From assembly GCF_900113665.1 (NCBI RefSeq), contig NZ_FOQD01000014.1, positions 124,001 to 188,000 of the forward strand: a stretch of 64,000 nt of DNA, given 5' to 3'. This DNA is from Planctomicrobium piriforme. Lineage in GTDB: Bacteria; Planctomycetota; Planctomycetia; Planctomycetales; Planctomycetaceae. Within the stretch, counting starts at the first letter, position 1; each line of letters opens with the position of its first letter. The notes under the pieces were generated by a model. The model worked only from the letters and a program-made list of their open reading frames with translations, was not told the origin of the DNA and did no database searches. Of the stretch, positions 42,772-51,585 are shown one piece after another. The translations under genes and the position numbers were made by a program.

Positions 42772-43872
42772 CTACAGAATCCACCCGCCGCCCAGAATCC
42801 GGTCGCCGTCGTAGATTGCGACCGCTTGTCCGGGTGCCACGCCGAATTGGGGGTCGTCGAAGGTCACCTGCATGCGGTCCTCTCCCACCATCGTCACTTC
42901 GCACGCGCCGGGCGTGTGCTGGTAGCGGATCTGGGCGGTGCCGCGGAAGGGGAACGTGACGTCGGCCAGCCAGTTGAGTCGGTTAGCTTCCAGCGTGCTG
43001 CGGCCGAGATCCTGCTTGTTGCCGAGGACCACGCGATGGGTGTCGGGCTCGATGCGGACGACGAATCGCGGTTCGCCGAACGTCACGCCGAGTCCGCGGC
43101 GCTGGCCGATCGTGAAATGCTGATACCCCTGATGCTGCCCGACGACGTTGCCGGCGGTGTCGACCAGTTCGCCGGCGGTGTCTTGTTCGCCGCGATAGTC
43201 GTTGAGAAACCGGCCGTAGTCGTTGTCAGGGATGAAGCAGATTTCCTGGCTGTCAGGCTTGTTGGCGGTGCGAATGCCGGCCTGTCGGGCGAGTTCCCGC
43301 AGGTGTTCCTTCTGATAACCCCCGACCGGAAACAGAATCTTGTCCAGCAGCTCGCGGCGGATGCCAAACAGGACATACGACTGGTCCTTGCCCTCGTCGA
43401 GACCGCGGAAAAGGCCAGGCTGGGCTTCGCCCGGCATGGTTCGCAGTTGAGCATAGTGCCCGGTGGCGATGTAGTCGGCCCCGACTTGTTCCGCGAAGTC
43501 CCACAGCTTGCCAAACTTGAGCCAGACGTTGCACATCACGCAGGGATTGGGCGTGCGGCCGGCCAGGTATTCGTCGGCGAAGTAGTCCTTGATCTGCCCG
43601 AAGGCTTCGCTGAAGTTGAGGGCATGGAAGCTGATATCGAGGGCGTCGGCGACCCGTCGGGCATCTGCGGCGTCGGACGCACTGCAGCAGCCCTGCTTGT
43701 GCGACTTCGCCGAGACGATCGGCAGCAGGCCTGGCTTGGTCGAGCAGACTTCCGGTTCGGCCGCGCCCGAGCGCATGAACAGCCCGATCACTTCGTGCCC
43801 CTGCTGCTGCAGCAGCCAGGCCGAAGCGGAGCTATCCACTCCTCCACTCATGGCGAGAACGACGCGGGACAT
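42772..43872 (-). CDS. mnmA: tRNA-specific 2-thiouridylase MnmA
   Basis: Adds sulfur to U34 of tRNA-Lys, -Glu and -Gln. It is an ATP-pyrophosphatase fold with MSRVVLAMSGGVDSSASAWL (PP-loop), the first catalytic Cys in GRTPNPCVMCNVWLKF, ATGHYAQ, and the second Cys in KPDSQEICFIPDNDYG. The C-terminal domains include HQGYQHFTIGQRRGLGV. ATG 43872 gives 366 aa, normal; the frame extends upstream to 43926 only through repeat sequence. The sulfur would come from the window's cysteine desulfurase or another. It has a divergent neighbour at 44015. Confidence 0.96.
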   Translation of the reverse strand: MSRVVLAMSGGVDSSASAWLLQQQGHEVIGLFMRSGAAEPEVCSTKPGLLPIVSAKSHKQGCCSASDAADARRVADALDISFHALNFSEAFGQIKDYFADEYLAGRTPNPCVMCNVWLKFGKLWDFAEQVGADYIATGHYAQLRTMPGEAQPGLFRGLDEGKDQSYVLFGIRRELLDKILFPVGGYQKEHLRELARQAGIRTANKPDSQEICFIPDNDYGRFLNDYRGEQDTAGELVDTAGNVVGQHQGYQHFTIGQRRGLGVTFGEPRFVVRIEPDTHRVVLGNKQDLGRSTLEANRLNWLADVTFPFRGTAQIRYQHTPGACEVTMVGEDRMQVTFDDPQFGVAPGQAVAIYDGDRILGGGWIL

Positions 43873-43906
43873 TGTGGTGTTGAGGGTTGAAGGTTGAGGG
43901 TTGAAT
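43873..43906. repeat. Intergenic word repeat 'gttgagggttgaaggttgag'
   Basis: Tandem ggttga/gggttga words directly upstream of the mnmA start. They translate in the mnmA frame as NPQPSTLN, the same peptide words seen where the repeat entered the gene at 47708-50926. Confidence 0.8.
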
Positions 43907-44014
43907 TGGCGGCAGCTTCGCTGCAAACGGCACGGGTTCGGCTTATTATGGTATCCGGCGGACGCGAAGTTTGCATTTTCTCGGTCTGGTTTCTCGGGCT
44001 TTCAAAGTCTGACG

Positions 44015-45256
44015 ATGTTTCAGCGACAAATCTGCTGCGTTTTCGCCTGGCTGCGACTGATTTCCGCGGCTTGTGCTGAGGGACCGGAGTCACTGAATGT
44101 CGGGCCGCAACTGGTGCGGCAACTCTGGTCGACGCCGGTTGCAGCATCTGAGTCTGAGAGTTCGTCGCCGGTTCGCCCGTTGGTCTGCGGCAACGTGGTG
44201 ATCGTCAATGAGGCGTCGGGAATTCGAGCATTGCAGTTGCAGACCGGGCGTCCGGAGTGGCCTGTCGATGACGCCGATCCCGGGGCGTTGCTGTCTGCGG
44301 ATGGAACTCCAAAGCCAATTCAACTCGACACCGGTGTCTGCATCGATTCCCACTGGATTGGCCTCGTCGCCGGAGATGTCGTCGGCACGCAACTGGATCA
44401 GACACGTCTCGTCTGTCTCGACCTCGCCGCGGAAGGCCGGCTGGCCTGGCAACGCCGAGCCCGACAGTTCTGGAATACAGACCGAGCCGAGTTCGCAGGC
44501 AAGCCGGTCGAGGTCGGTAACTTGTTGTTTGCCACTCTCCGGTCTTCTGGTTCGACCGAGGTTCGCATCGCCGCCGTCGACGTTCAGGGAACTCTGAAAT
44601 GGATCGCCGAGTGGCCTGATGCGGCGACAACAAGAAGCGATCACAGTCAAATCGTTCTGACGGCGTCTCCAGACGGAAGTCTGCTTTTCGCCTGTACGTC
44701 GACAGGACGCGTTTCAGCTTGGGATGTCGCGTCCGGTCGGCTGCTCTGGGCCGCTCCTGGTGCCGACGAGATCAGTTCACCGTCGGACGGCTCACTCGCC
44801 TTGCTGGCGAACGAGTCATCGTTACTGATACTCACCGGCCGGCTATTAGCCGCGATCTTAACCCAAACAGGCAAGACCCAATGGAAGTGCGAATTGCCGA
44901 GTCCGGCGAAATCGCTCCTCGGCGTCGCCGACAACCGTGTCATCGTCTCCGGTACCTATCTGACGGCAGTCGACCTCACCACCGGCTTGCGGCTCTGGGA
45001 GATCCGACCTGTGGTATCAGGCGCTCAAGGCGCGGGGACCGGGCTTCTTAACGGGCAGACCATTGTGTGGCCCACCCGTGAGGAACTATGGACGGTCGAC
45101 GCCACGACCGGAACCGTCCTCAACCGTCAGTTCCTCAAAGCCCTCACCGGCGTCCGCGGAGGCACCCTGACCACCGCAGGTCAGATTCTGCTGATCTCCG
45201 AACCAGATCGACTGACGGCGTTCGCGATTAAGTTCGAACACCAGAGCCAAAACTGA
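44015..45256 (+). CDS. Exported PQQ-like beta-propeller repeat protein
   Basis: 413 aa. The N-terminus MFQRQICCVFAWLRLISAAC is a probable signal peptide (cleavage near AEGPES). The rest is built of PQQ/quinoprotein-like propeller blades with GxxxW endings (LQTGRPEWPV, DVASGRLLWAAPG, TQTGKTQWKCELP, DLTTGLRLWEIRP). No cofactor-binding or catalytic residues were identified, so it may be a structural or binding propeller (a BamB-like role is possible but not shown). ATG 44015 begins the signal peptide; the frame is open from 43901. The 3' end meets a repeat before the convergent mrp gene. Confidence 0.78.
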   Translation: MFQRQICCVFAWLRLISAACAEGPESLNVGPQLVRQLWSTPVAASESESSSPVRPLVCGNVVIVNEASGIRALQLQTGRPEWPVDDADPGALLSADGTPKPIQLDTGVCIDSHWIGLVAGDVVGTQLDQTRLVCLDLAAEGRLAWQRRARQFWNTDRAEFAGKPVEVGNLLFATLRSSGSTEVRIAAVDVQGTLKWIAEWPDAATTRSDHSQIVLTASPDGSLLFACTSTGRVSAWDVASGRLLWAAPGADEISSPSDGSLALLANESSLLILTGRLLAAILTQTGKTQWKCELPSPAKSLLGVADNRVIVSGTYLTAVDLTTGLRLWEIRPVVSGAQGAGTGLLNGQTIVWPTREELWTVDATTGTVLNRQFLKALTGVRGGTLTTAGQILLISEPDRLTAFAIKFEHQSQN

Positions 45257-45338
45257 AAGCCGAAATCTCACTCAACTCTCAACGCTCAGCACTCAACTCT
45301 TTTCCGGCTCTGGACACTCGACTCTCGACCCTGGACTC
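45257..45338. repeat. Intergenic word repeat ('ctcaactctcaacgctcagc', 'ctggacactcgactctcgac')
   Basis: Fills the convergent gap between the propeller gene and mrp completely with ctcaac/ctcagcactcaac words followed by ggacactcgactctcgaccc and tggactctt. Same word families as at 46440-46610, 47640-47700, 50145-50240, 50990-51060 and 55900-56175. Confidence 0.85.
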
Positions 45339-46406
45339 TTACAGCAGTTCCAGCGTCGGCATCGCCGGGTTCTCCAGGATGTCTTTGGCAATCGCCATCG
45401 CCACTTTGCTCGAGATGTCGAGGAGTTCCTGTCGCACCGGGCTGTCGTCGTCGAACAGGGATGAGATGCGGCCTTCGTCGCCGCGGATGCGGATGATGGC
45501 GTTCGACGGCACTTCGCCGAGGAACGGAATGCCCATCGCGCCGGCTTTCACCTTCGCGCCGCCCCGGCCGAAGATTTCGCCGGTCATGTTCTCGACCATC
45601 CCCAGGATCGGAATTTTGACCGTGTTGAACATCGTGATCGCCTTGCCGGCGTCGAGCAGCGCCACCTGTTGCGGCGTGCAGACAATCACCGCCCCGGCCA
45701 GGGACACCATCTGCGAGAGCGTCAGCGCCACGTCGCCGGTACCGGGCGGCATGTCGATCACCAGGTAGTCGAGTTCGCCCCAGTCGGTCTGCTGGAGGAA
45801 CTGCGAGAGCGCCTTGTGCAGCATTGGCCCGCGCCAGATCACTGCCTGATCCGGGGCGACCATGAACCCCATCGAGATCACTTTTAATCCGTCCGCCTCG
45901 ATCGGCTCGATCCGCTCGAACGTCCGCCCGTCAGGCATCTGGTATTGCTTGATCGCCGGCTGGCCTGTCGCCCCGCACAGATGCGGCACGCTGGGGCCGT
46001 ACACGTCGGCGTCCATCAGACCGACCTTGGCGCCCCAGTGCTGCAGGCCGTAGGCGATGCTGGCGGCGACGGTCGACTTGCCGACGCCCCCTTTGCCACT
46101 GCCGACCGCGATGATGTTCTTGATCTTCAGGCCGATATTCGCGCCCGCCTGTTTCCCCTTCACCACGCTCGTGTACTGCACATCGACGGCGGTGACGTCA
46201 GGCTGCTGCGCCTGAATCGCCTGCTGTAGTGCCAATGTCAGCTTCTCTCTGGCTGGATAGGCCGGCGTCGGCAGTTCAATGGTTACAGTGGCCGCCGAAC
46301 CATCGAGGTTCACCGACTTCAGCATCTTCAGCCTGGACAACGGCTGATGCAGCACCGGATCAACAAGAGCCCCGGCGATTTTCAGAATGTCCGCAACAGC
46401 GGGCAT
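45339..46406 (-). CDS. mrp: Mrp/NBP35-type P-loop ATPase (ApbC)
   Basis: 355-aa protein with an N-terminal DUF59 (MIP18-like) domain (ADILKIAGALVDPVLHQPLS) and a deviant Walker ATPase: GSGKGGVGKSTVAASIAYGL, DADVYGPSVPHL, DYLVIDMPPGTGDVALTLSQ. Relatives carry an Fe-S cluster on a CxxC motif between VENM and IFGxGG; here the sequence is VENMTGEIFGRGGAK with no cysteine, so it probably does not act as a standard cluster carrier. Start MPAVADILKI at 46406. It is convergent with the propeller gene and followed by a gap filled with repeats. Confidence 0.92.
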   Translation of the reverse strand: MPAVADILKIAGALVDPVLHQPLSRLKMLKSVNLDGSAATVTIELPTPAYPAREKLTLALQQAIQAQQPDVTAVDVQYTSVVKGKQAGANIGLKIKNIIAVGSGKGGVGKSTVAASIAYGLQHWGAKVGLMDADVYGPSVPHLCGATGQPAIKQYQMPDGRTFERIEPIEADGLKVISMGFMVAPDQAVIWRGPMLHKALSQFLQQTDWGELDYLVIDMPPGTGDVALTLSQMVSLAGAVIVCTPQQVALLDAGKAITMFNTVKIPILGMVENMTGEIFGRGGAKVKAGAMGIPFLGEVPSNAIIRIRGDEGRISSLFDDDSPVRQELLDISSKVAMAIAKDILENPAMPTLELL

Positions 46407-46439
46407 GACGTTCCTCTCGATTCTCGAAAATGAATTGCT

Positions 46440-46610
46440 TGAACCACTGGGGTAACAGAGTCCAGTGTCGAGTGTCCAGAGTCCAGAGCCAGAAAGTCAG
46501 GCTTGAGACTTGAGGCTTGAGACCTGAGGGAAGAATCGGCTTCGTTCCCTGCCCCTCGAGTCTCAAGCCTCGGGCCTCACGTCTCCGCCAATGGCCCAAT
46601 GACAAATTTG
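46440..46610. repeat. Compound intergenic repeat element
   Basis: Modules in order: agagtccagtgtcgagtgtc; cttgagacttgaggcttgag then acctgaggg; ttccctgcccctcgagtctc then aagcctcgggcctcacgtc; caatggcccaatgacaaatt. Module two and three are complementary arms of a hairpin. Closely similar to 47510-47700, 50990-51200 and 55900-56175. It lies between thuA and mrp. Confidence 0.92.
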
Positions 46611-46631
46611 AAAGTGCTTCTGGTGCCCCGC

Positions 46632-47468
46632 TTACTTCGTGTTTGAAGCCGGTTCCGGGATCGGTTTGAGGGGTTGCAGGATGATCGGCTTGGCGCCGGT
46701 GCCTTCGTAGCCTGGGAGGGGTTTGCCGTCTTCTCCGAGTTTGCCGACGGTCCACAGTGTTCCTCTGGCGACCAGGTCGAGCCATTCTGGGGTGTTCATG
46801 GTTTCGTTGTGGTGTCCGAGTGACGTGCCGAAAACTTTGGCTTCGCCGAATTTGTTCACCCAGATCACGGGGTTCTGGTTCTCTGATTCCACGCCCACCG
46901 CAATCGCCAGCGGCGTGCAGTTCGGCCAGACCTTTTCGATTTTGTACAACTCACCGTTGGGGGTGTCCCAGACTTTGGGGAAGCCGGCCATCACCGGATG
47001 TTCGAGGTCGAGACGGACGACATGTTCCGGCCTCGCCTTCTCATGGCTTTTTGACGTCACGCCGATTAGTTCCCGCCAGGCATCTGCTGCACCGGAGGTC
47101 CGGTAGCTGTGCAGCGAGCAGTGAATGATCACCGCAGGCACCCCTTTAAAATGTTCCGCCGTGATCGCTTTGACGAACTCGGGGTCGGTCACCGCGCCAA
47201 AGCATTCGTTATGCACGATGACGTCGTACCCTTTGGCCCAATCCTTATTCCGGTACTCAGGCACCTCGAAATCGCGCTTGTCGCCCCCTGCGTGGAGGAT
47301 CGTCCAGGTGACATTCGCCCGTTGACTGACCCCTTCCGAAATGATCTGCTTCTGATGCTCGTAATCGTGACAACAGCCGCCGGTAATCATCAGAGCCCTG
47401 ATGGGCTCGGCAGCCGGGAGGCTGACTCCGTACAGCAAGAAACAGACAGCGAGAACGGAACATCGCAT
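46632..47468 (-). CDS. Exported ThuA-domain protein
   Basis: 278 aa. A signal peptide (SVLAVCFLLYGVSLPAAE) is followed by the ThuA domain (glutamine-amidotransferase-like fold): IRALMITGGCCHDYEHQKQI, YDVIVHNECFGAVTDPEFVK, GVPAVIIHCSLHSYRTS, then HPVMAGFPKVWDTPNGELYK and VFGTSLGHHNETMNTPEWLD. Planctomycetes have many such exported ThuA proteins, commonly near dehydrogenase-like proteins; the reaction is not known. It lies directly downstream, on the same strand, of the 1072-aa dehydrogenase-like gene, with a repeat in between, so cotranscription is plausible. Confidence 0.9.
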   Translation of the reverse strand: MRCSVLAVCFLLYGVSLPAAEPIRALMITGGCCHDYEHQKQIISEGVSQRANVTWTILHAGGDKRDFEVPEYRNKDWAKGYDVIVHNECFGAVTDPEFVKAITAEHFKGVPAVIIHCSLHSYRTSGAADAWRELIGVTSKSHEKARPEHVVRLDLEHPVMAGFPKVWDTPNGELYKIEKVWPNCTPLAIAVGVESENQNPVIWVNKFGEAKVFGTSLGHHNETMNTPEWLDLVARGTLWTVGKLGEDGKPLPGYEGTGAKPIILQPLKPIPEPASNTK

Positions 47469-47499
47469 GGACTGACCTCAACTCAGGAAGTGCCGGCGC

Positions 47500-47700
47500 A
47501 GCACGGCAGAATTTGTCATTTGTCAATGGCATTTGTCATTGGGCCATTGAGGGAGGCGTGAGACCCGAGGCGTGAGACTTGAGGGGCAGGGAACGAAGCT
47601 TGATTCTTTCCTCAGGTCTCAAGCCTCAAGCCTGATCCCTCTTTCTGACCCCTTCTCCTCCGGACGCTCAACACTCAGCACTCAACCCTCAACTCCCCCA
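47500..47700. repeat. Compound intergenic repeat element
   Basis: Modules: tttgtcatttgtcaatggca and attgggccattgagggaggc; gtgagacttgaggggcaggg; cctcaggtctcaagcctcaa; ctcaacactcagcactcaac. Arms of caggcttgagg-type complementary words give a long hairpin. In reverse order it matches the element at 46440-46610. Confidence 0.92.
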
Positions 47701-47707
47701 CCCGACT

Positions 47708-50700
47708 CTATTTCAGGCTTTGCAGAAACGCCAGCAGGTCGCGGAAATCGCGGGTGGTCAGTTTCTCTTCCAGTTTTTCCGGCATCACCGAGGTCGTCTG
47801 TGGAGTGCGTTCTTCCACGTCGACTGTTTTCAGAGTGACGAGTGTGCCGTCGGTCTGGCCGAGAACCGTGACCCCTTCGTTCTCGTTCACGATCATCCCG
47901 GTGTGCACCCGACCGTCGGTGGCGATCATGCTCCAGTTGGTGAACTGCGGCGAGATTTCTTTGGACGGTTCGAGGATGGAATCGATCAGTTTTTCGCGAC
48001 TGAACATGCTGCCTGCCCGAGAGAGGTCCGGGCCGATCTTGCCTCCCCGTCCGTCGACCGTATGGCACTTGGCACAGCCTGCGCTGTTGGGATGGAAGAA
48101 GACGATCCTTCCGCGCATTGCGGCAGTCTGTTGGTCGTCGTTGGTGGCAGCCGCCAGCGCCGCCCGCCAGTCACCATCATTCTGCGGAGAAGTGCCAGCC
48201 GATGCCGGGACGGCCTGCTGCTCCGTCTTTAGCGCCGCAGCGACTGCCGGGTCACTCGCTTTGGGACGAAGCGACAGGGCAATCTCATGGGCCAGGTCTG
48301 CATCGGCCTTGGAGCCGGTGATGTGTGTCAACGCGGCGAGGAGAATGCCAGTCGCCCTTTCGCTGGTGGCGGGATTCTGCACGAAGCCGGCCAGCCCGAG
48401 GACCGCCTCTTCATAGATCGGCATCGTGGGGTCGCGGTTGGATGCCGGCGGCGTGGCAACGATTTCGACCAGCGGATTCATCGCCTCAGGCCGGTTCGAC
48501 AGGGCCAGGGTGCGAACCGCTTCCAGCTTGAGTTGCGGATCTTCCGACTGCGACAGTTTCGTCAGCAGATCAATCCCCAGCGAGCCGTCCGTCGGGTCAA
48601 TCAGCTTGAGTGCCTGAATTCGAATCGCAGGCGGCGTCTTGTCGTCCTTGAGCAGCGGCAAGACATACTTACCTGGCGGCGTCTTATCGAAATCCTGCGG
48701 CGCCTTGCCGTCGAGCATCTCGAGCGCCGCCAGCGTGGCCAGGAACAACTCGGGCGTCATCGGCTCGGACTTGAGAACTGCTTCCACCTGCGGGCGGAGG
48801 TCTTTCATGTCCTCTTCAGCAGCCCATTGAACGGCGACGCGGCGAATTTGAGGATTCATGTTTTTCAATAGGCCTAATGCAATGTTTGTGTCGTGGGGGT
48901 AAATCGCCCTATAGGTCAATGCAAATGGATACTCTGAAGTTTGCGATGGTTCTGATGGTGTGCCAAATATTTTTTTTGCATGAAGACTCGACGCACAGAT
49001 GTTGATAGCGGCGGCCGTCACGAATGGGTCCGACGTCATGTATGCAGCAGTCAAACCTGGATGGCAGAGACTGTTTCCGGTTTCTGGCTCGCGAAATCTC
49101 TGGCGTTCGAGATTTAGGAGTGCAACGGCCAATTCTTCCTGCATTTCCACATGATTTCTGGGAAGGTCCATGTATGTGCAGAAACTATCCTGATCAGTGG
49201 GGATATGACCAAGAACGACGAAAGCCTCATCTGCGACCGGAATTGAAATGCGGCAATTTCCGATCGAGTTGAAAGCTGCTTCGCTGACATCGTCTAACGC
49301 AAACCACAGTGATCTCAAGGCATCCCGTGTGAATGGCCGTTTTCCTGGGACACTCTGAGAGTTTTTAACCACTGCAAAAGCAGCCTCGGCTCGGGCTCTC
49401 TGCGTCTCCGATCTATTCAATACAATCGCGGTCAGGCCTGCTTCCCCTGTTTGAGTCCCGGCGATGTTTTTCGCGGCGAGTCGGCGCTCGTTCAGAATCT
49501 TCGACTTCAGGCGGTCTGTCTCTTTCTCTCCGTTCTTCCGTGCATCTGCGGCAAGCTTCGACGCATCCGTCGGTCGAATTCTCCACACGCGTCCTTTCCC
49601 GTGAATCTTGTAGTCCCGCAGCACCCAGTCGGTGCAGTACAGCGACCCGTTAGGAGCGAGGGCGATGCCGACAGGGCGGAAGTTTTCGCCGCCGACAATC
49701 AGCGGCTCGGCAACTGATTCGAACGACGCCCCTTTGTTCTTCAAAACGAACGTGTCGATACGGTGGTCTCCCCACGAGGTCACGAACAGCCGACCCAGGT
49801 AATCTTCCGGCAGTGCGTCATGCTCGTAGGCCAGAATGCCTGAAGGGGCTTCGCCGGTCCCGGCCACCATCGGCAACGTGCCCGGCACTTCGCCGTTCCA
49901 GCTCGTGAACGGGTGCAGCCCTTTGCGGCCGTTGCGGAACTTGTACCCGTAATCGCCCCCTTCGATGATGTGCAGCAACCGGCAGGGCGGACGCGAGTCC
50001 GGATCGTTATCGACGGAGAACAGCCGCCCGAAGGCATCGACGCAACTGGCATGCGGATTCCAGAACCCCGTCGCCCAATGGGAGAGTTGAGTGCCATCGG
50101 GACGCATGCGGTAGAGGTTGCCGCCTTCCGCGCCGCCGGAGAAGGTCGTTGAGCGTTGAGGGTTGAGCGTTGAGGGTGAATTCGAATTCACTGATTTCTT
50201 CTCTGGCTCTGGACTCTCGACACTGGACACTGGACTCAACGACTCCCGGCTGAACAGTGTATAGGGCGCGCCGAGATTTTCGCCGAAGCCGAAATACATC
50301 CACCCGAGGGCATCAAACGCGAATCCGGCGAGGCCGTTGTGGGGGTAGTCACCTTTGGTATCGAGCCAGGCCAACTGCGTCTGCTTGTCACAGACATCGT
50401 CACCGTCGGTGTCTTCGAGGAGGAAGATGGCTTTGCGAGTGGCGAGGAAGACCTGAAAGGGTTGAGGGTTGGGAGATGGTTTAAGGTTGAAGGTTGAAGG
50501 TTGAGTGTTTGAATTGTCCTTCAACCCTAAACCATCAACCTTCAACGGATTCTGTTCGCCCGACAAGCGAACAGAATCAAGCCATACCGGTCTCACCGCC
50601 ACGCTCATCGCGAACTGAAAGCCGTCGGCGAAGGTCTTCACCGTTTCGCAGCGGCCGTCGTGGTCGGCGTCGATCAGGATCAGCAGCCGGTCGGTGGGAT

Positions 50701-50926
50701 GGCCGTCGTAGCCTTCCGGGCGGAAGTGGGTGTTGCACTCGATGGCAAACACCCGACCCCTGGAATCGACGTCGATGCCGGTGGGAGTCTTGATCTGGGG
50801 CGACTCGGCGAAGAGTTCAATCGTGACGCGGGGATCGGTACTCCGCGGCGGCGCATCGGCCGCAATAGTTTGAGAAGTCGCAGAGAACGCCACAGCCAGC
50901 GCGAACGTCGAGAAACGAAGATTCAT
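47708..50926 (-). CDS. PVC-type dehydrogenase-like protein with HEAT repeats and terminal cytochrome c
   Basis: 1072-aa exported protein (signal peptide ending SQTIAADAPP). Residues about 30-430 form a sorbosone/glucose-dehydrogenase-like beta-propeller (TPTGIDVDSRGRVFAIECNT, DGFQFAMSVAV, PHNGLAGFAFDALGWMYFGF, HIIEGGDYGYKFRNGRKGLH). A long helical HEAT-like region follows (residues about 470-910), then a single-haem domain CAKCHTVDGRGGKIGPDLSR near the C-terminus. It would oxidise a sugar or similar substrate outside the cytoplasm; the substrate is unknown. Two segments, residues about 114-155 and 229-262, are in-frame translations of intergenic repeat words, absent from the normal domain. 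The HEAT part also has lower GC than the flanks around 48850-49350. Confidence 0.88.
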   Translation of the reverse strand: MNLRFSTFALAVAFSATSQTIAADAPPRSTDPRVTIELFAESPQIKTPTGIDVDSRGRVFAIECNTHFRPEGYDGHPTDRLLILIDADHDGRCETVKTFADGFQFAMSVAVRPVWLDSVRLSGEQNPLKVDGLGLKDNSNTQPSTFNLKPSPNPQPFQVFLATRKAIFLLEDTDGDDVCDKQTQLAWLDTKGDYPHNGLAGFAFDALGWMYFGFGENLGAPYTLFSRESLSPVSSVESPEPEKKSVNSNSPSTLNPQRSTTFSGGAEGGNLYRMRPDGTQLSHWATGFWNPHASCVDAFGRLFSVDNDPDSRPPCRLLHIIEGGDYGYKFRNGRKGLHPFTSWNGEVPGTLPMVAGTGEAPSGILAYEHDALPEDYLGRLFVTSWGDHRIDTFVLKNKGASFESVAEPLIVGGENFRPVGIALAPNGSLYCTDWVLRDYKIHGKGRVWRIRPTDASKLAADARKNGEKETDRLKSKILNERRLAAKNIAGTQTGEAGLTAIVLNRSETQRARAEAAFAVVKNSQSVPGKRPFTRDALRSLWFALDDVSEAAFNSIGNCRISIPVADEAFVVLGHIPTDQDSFCTYMDLPRNHVEMQEELAVALLNLERQRFREPETGNSLCHPGLTAAYMTSDPFVTAAAINICASSLHAKKIFGTPSEPSQTSEYPFALTYRAIYPHDTNIALGLLKNMNPQIRRVAVQWAAEEDMKDLRPQVEAVLKSEPMTPELFLATLAALEMLDGKAPQDFDKTPPGKYVLPLLKDDKTPPAIRIQALKLIDPTDGSLGIDLLTKLSQSEDPQLKLEAVRTLALSNRPEAMNPLVEIVATPPASNRDPTMPIYEEAVLGLAGFVQNPATSERATGILLAALTHITGSKADADLAHEIALSLRPKASDPAVAAALKTEQQAVPASAGTSPQNDGDWRAALAAATNDDQQTAAMRGRIVFFHPNSAGCAKCHTVDGRGGKIGPDLSRAGSMFSREKLIDSILEPSKEISPQFTNWSMIATDGRVHTGMIVNENEGVTVLGQTDGTLVTLKTVDVEERTPQTTSVMPEKLEEKLTTRDFRDLLAFLQSLK
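50145..50240. repeat. Intergenic-type repeat inside coding sequence, copy A
   Basis: gttgagcgttgagggttgag and tggctctggactctcgacac then tggacactggactcaac lie in frame in the 47708-50926 gene (translated as SVESPEPEKKSVNSNSPSTL followed by NPQRSTTF). Confidence 0.9.
50466..50580. repeat. Intergenic-type repeat inside coding sequence, copy B
   Basis: agatggtttaaggttgaagg and cttcaaccctaaaccatcaa then ccttcaac form a hairpin like the one before mlaF, followed by gattctgttcgcccgacaag/cgaacagaatc. In frame it gives NPLKVDGLGLKDNSNTQPST followed by FNLKPSPNPQ. Confidence 0.92.
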
Positions 50927-50989
50927 CGGAGACCCTGCCAGGAAAGACCGAACACCACCTGTCAGCCTGCCAGCATAACATCAACAGCG

Positions 50990-51200
50990 GTTGATCTGGA
51001 GTCGAGAGTCGAGAGTCCAGAGGGAGTTGAGTGTTGAGCGCTGAGTGTTGAGTGCCAAGAAGAAGATTTCAGGGGTCAGAAAGTGGGATCAGGCTTGAGG
51101 CTTGAGTCCTGAGGGAAGAATCGACTTCGTTCTTTGCCCCTCAAGTCTCAAGGCTCAGGGTCTCACGTCTCCCCCAATGGCCCATTGACAAATGACAAAT
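50990..51200. repeat. Compound intergenic repeat element
   Basis: Modules: gagtcgagagtcgagagtcc; gttgagtgttgagcgctgag; caggcttgaggcttgagtcc; cccctcaagtctcaaggctc; caatggcccattgacaaatg then acaaat. It occupies most of the divergent gap between the dehydrogenase-like gene and the small gene at 51265. Confidence 0.92.
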
Positions 51201-51264
51201 CTCCCACTTTTCTGTGCATCCCATCGGCAGCTTCTGCCGATAGAAGATATTCAGACGGAGATGC

Positions 51265-51585
51265 GTGTTCGGTTTGCAGGGAGTGCCGGTGCGGGTTGTC
51301 GCCCAGGGGTTGCCTGTGAACTTTCACATTGTCGAGCTGGATCTGATTGAAGAACTGCAGTTGCGGCGCTGGGCCCGGCTGAATCATGTGCCGGCCGCAC
51401 AGCGTTCACTGAAGTGGCATGAGGTCATTCACGATGAAATGACCCGCATCGACGGCGAAGCGCTCGGCGCCCGCATCGCACCGGTGAAAGAGGCCAAACT
51501 GCTGCGTCGCGATGACTCGCATGCCATCGAAACCGCCATTGCGCCGCATCAGGCGAGCAGCCGTTCCGAGTTCTACTTCGCCTGA
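51265..51585 (+). CDS. Small hypothetical protein
   Basis: Up to 106 aa, no membrane segment or signal peptide. Core: PVNFHIVELDLIEELQLRRW then ARLNHVPAAQRSLKWHEVIH and DEMTRIDGEALG, a helical charged pattern that looks coding. GTG 51265 has GGAG nearby; GTG 51283 and GTG 51289 (AGGGAG upstream of the latter) are equally possible starts, giving about 98-100 aa. It overlaps the convergent TPR gene by 13 bp at the 3' end. Family not identified with certainty. Confidence 0.55.
   Translation: MFGLQGVPVRVVAQGLPVNFHIVELDLIEELQLRRWARLNHVPAAQRSLKWHEVIHDEMTRIDGEALGARIAPVKEAKLLRRDDSHAIETAIAPHQASSRSEFYFA

Noticed and set aside
42739..43890. 383-codon plus-strand frame opposite mnmA
   Set aside because: Antisense shadow of mnmA, which has all catalytic motifs on the other strand.
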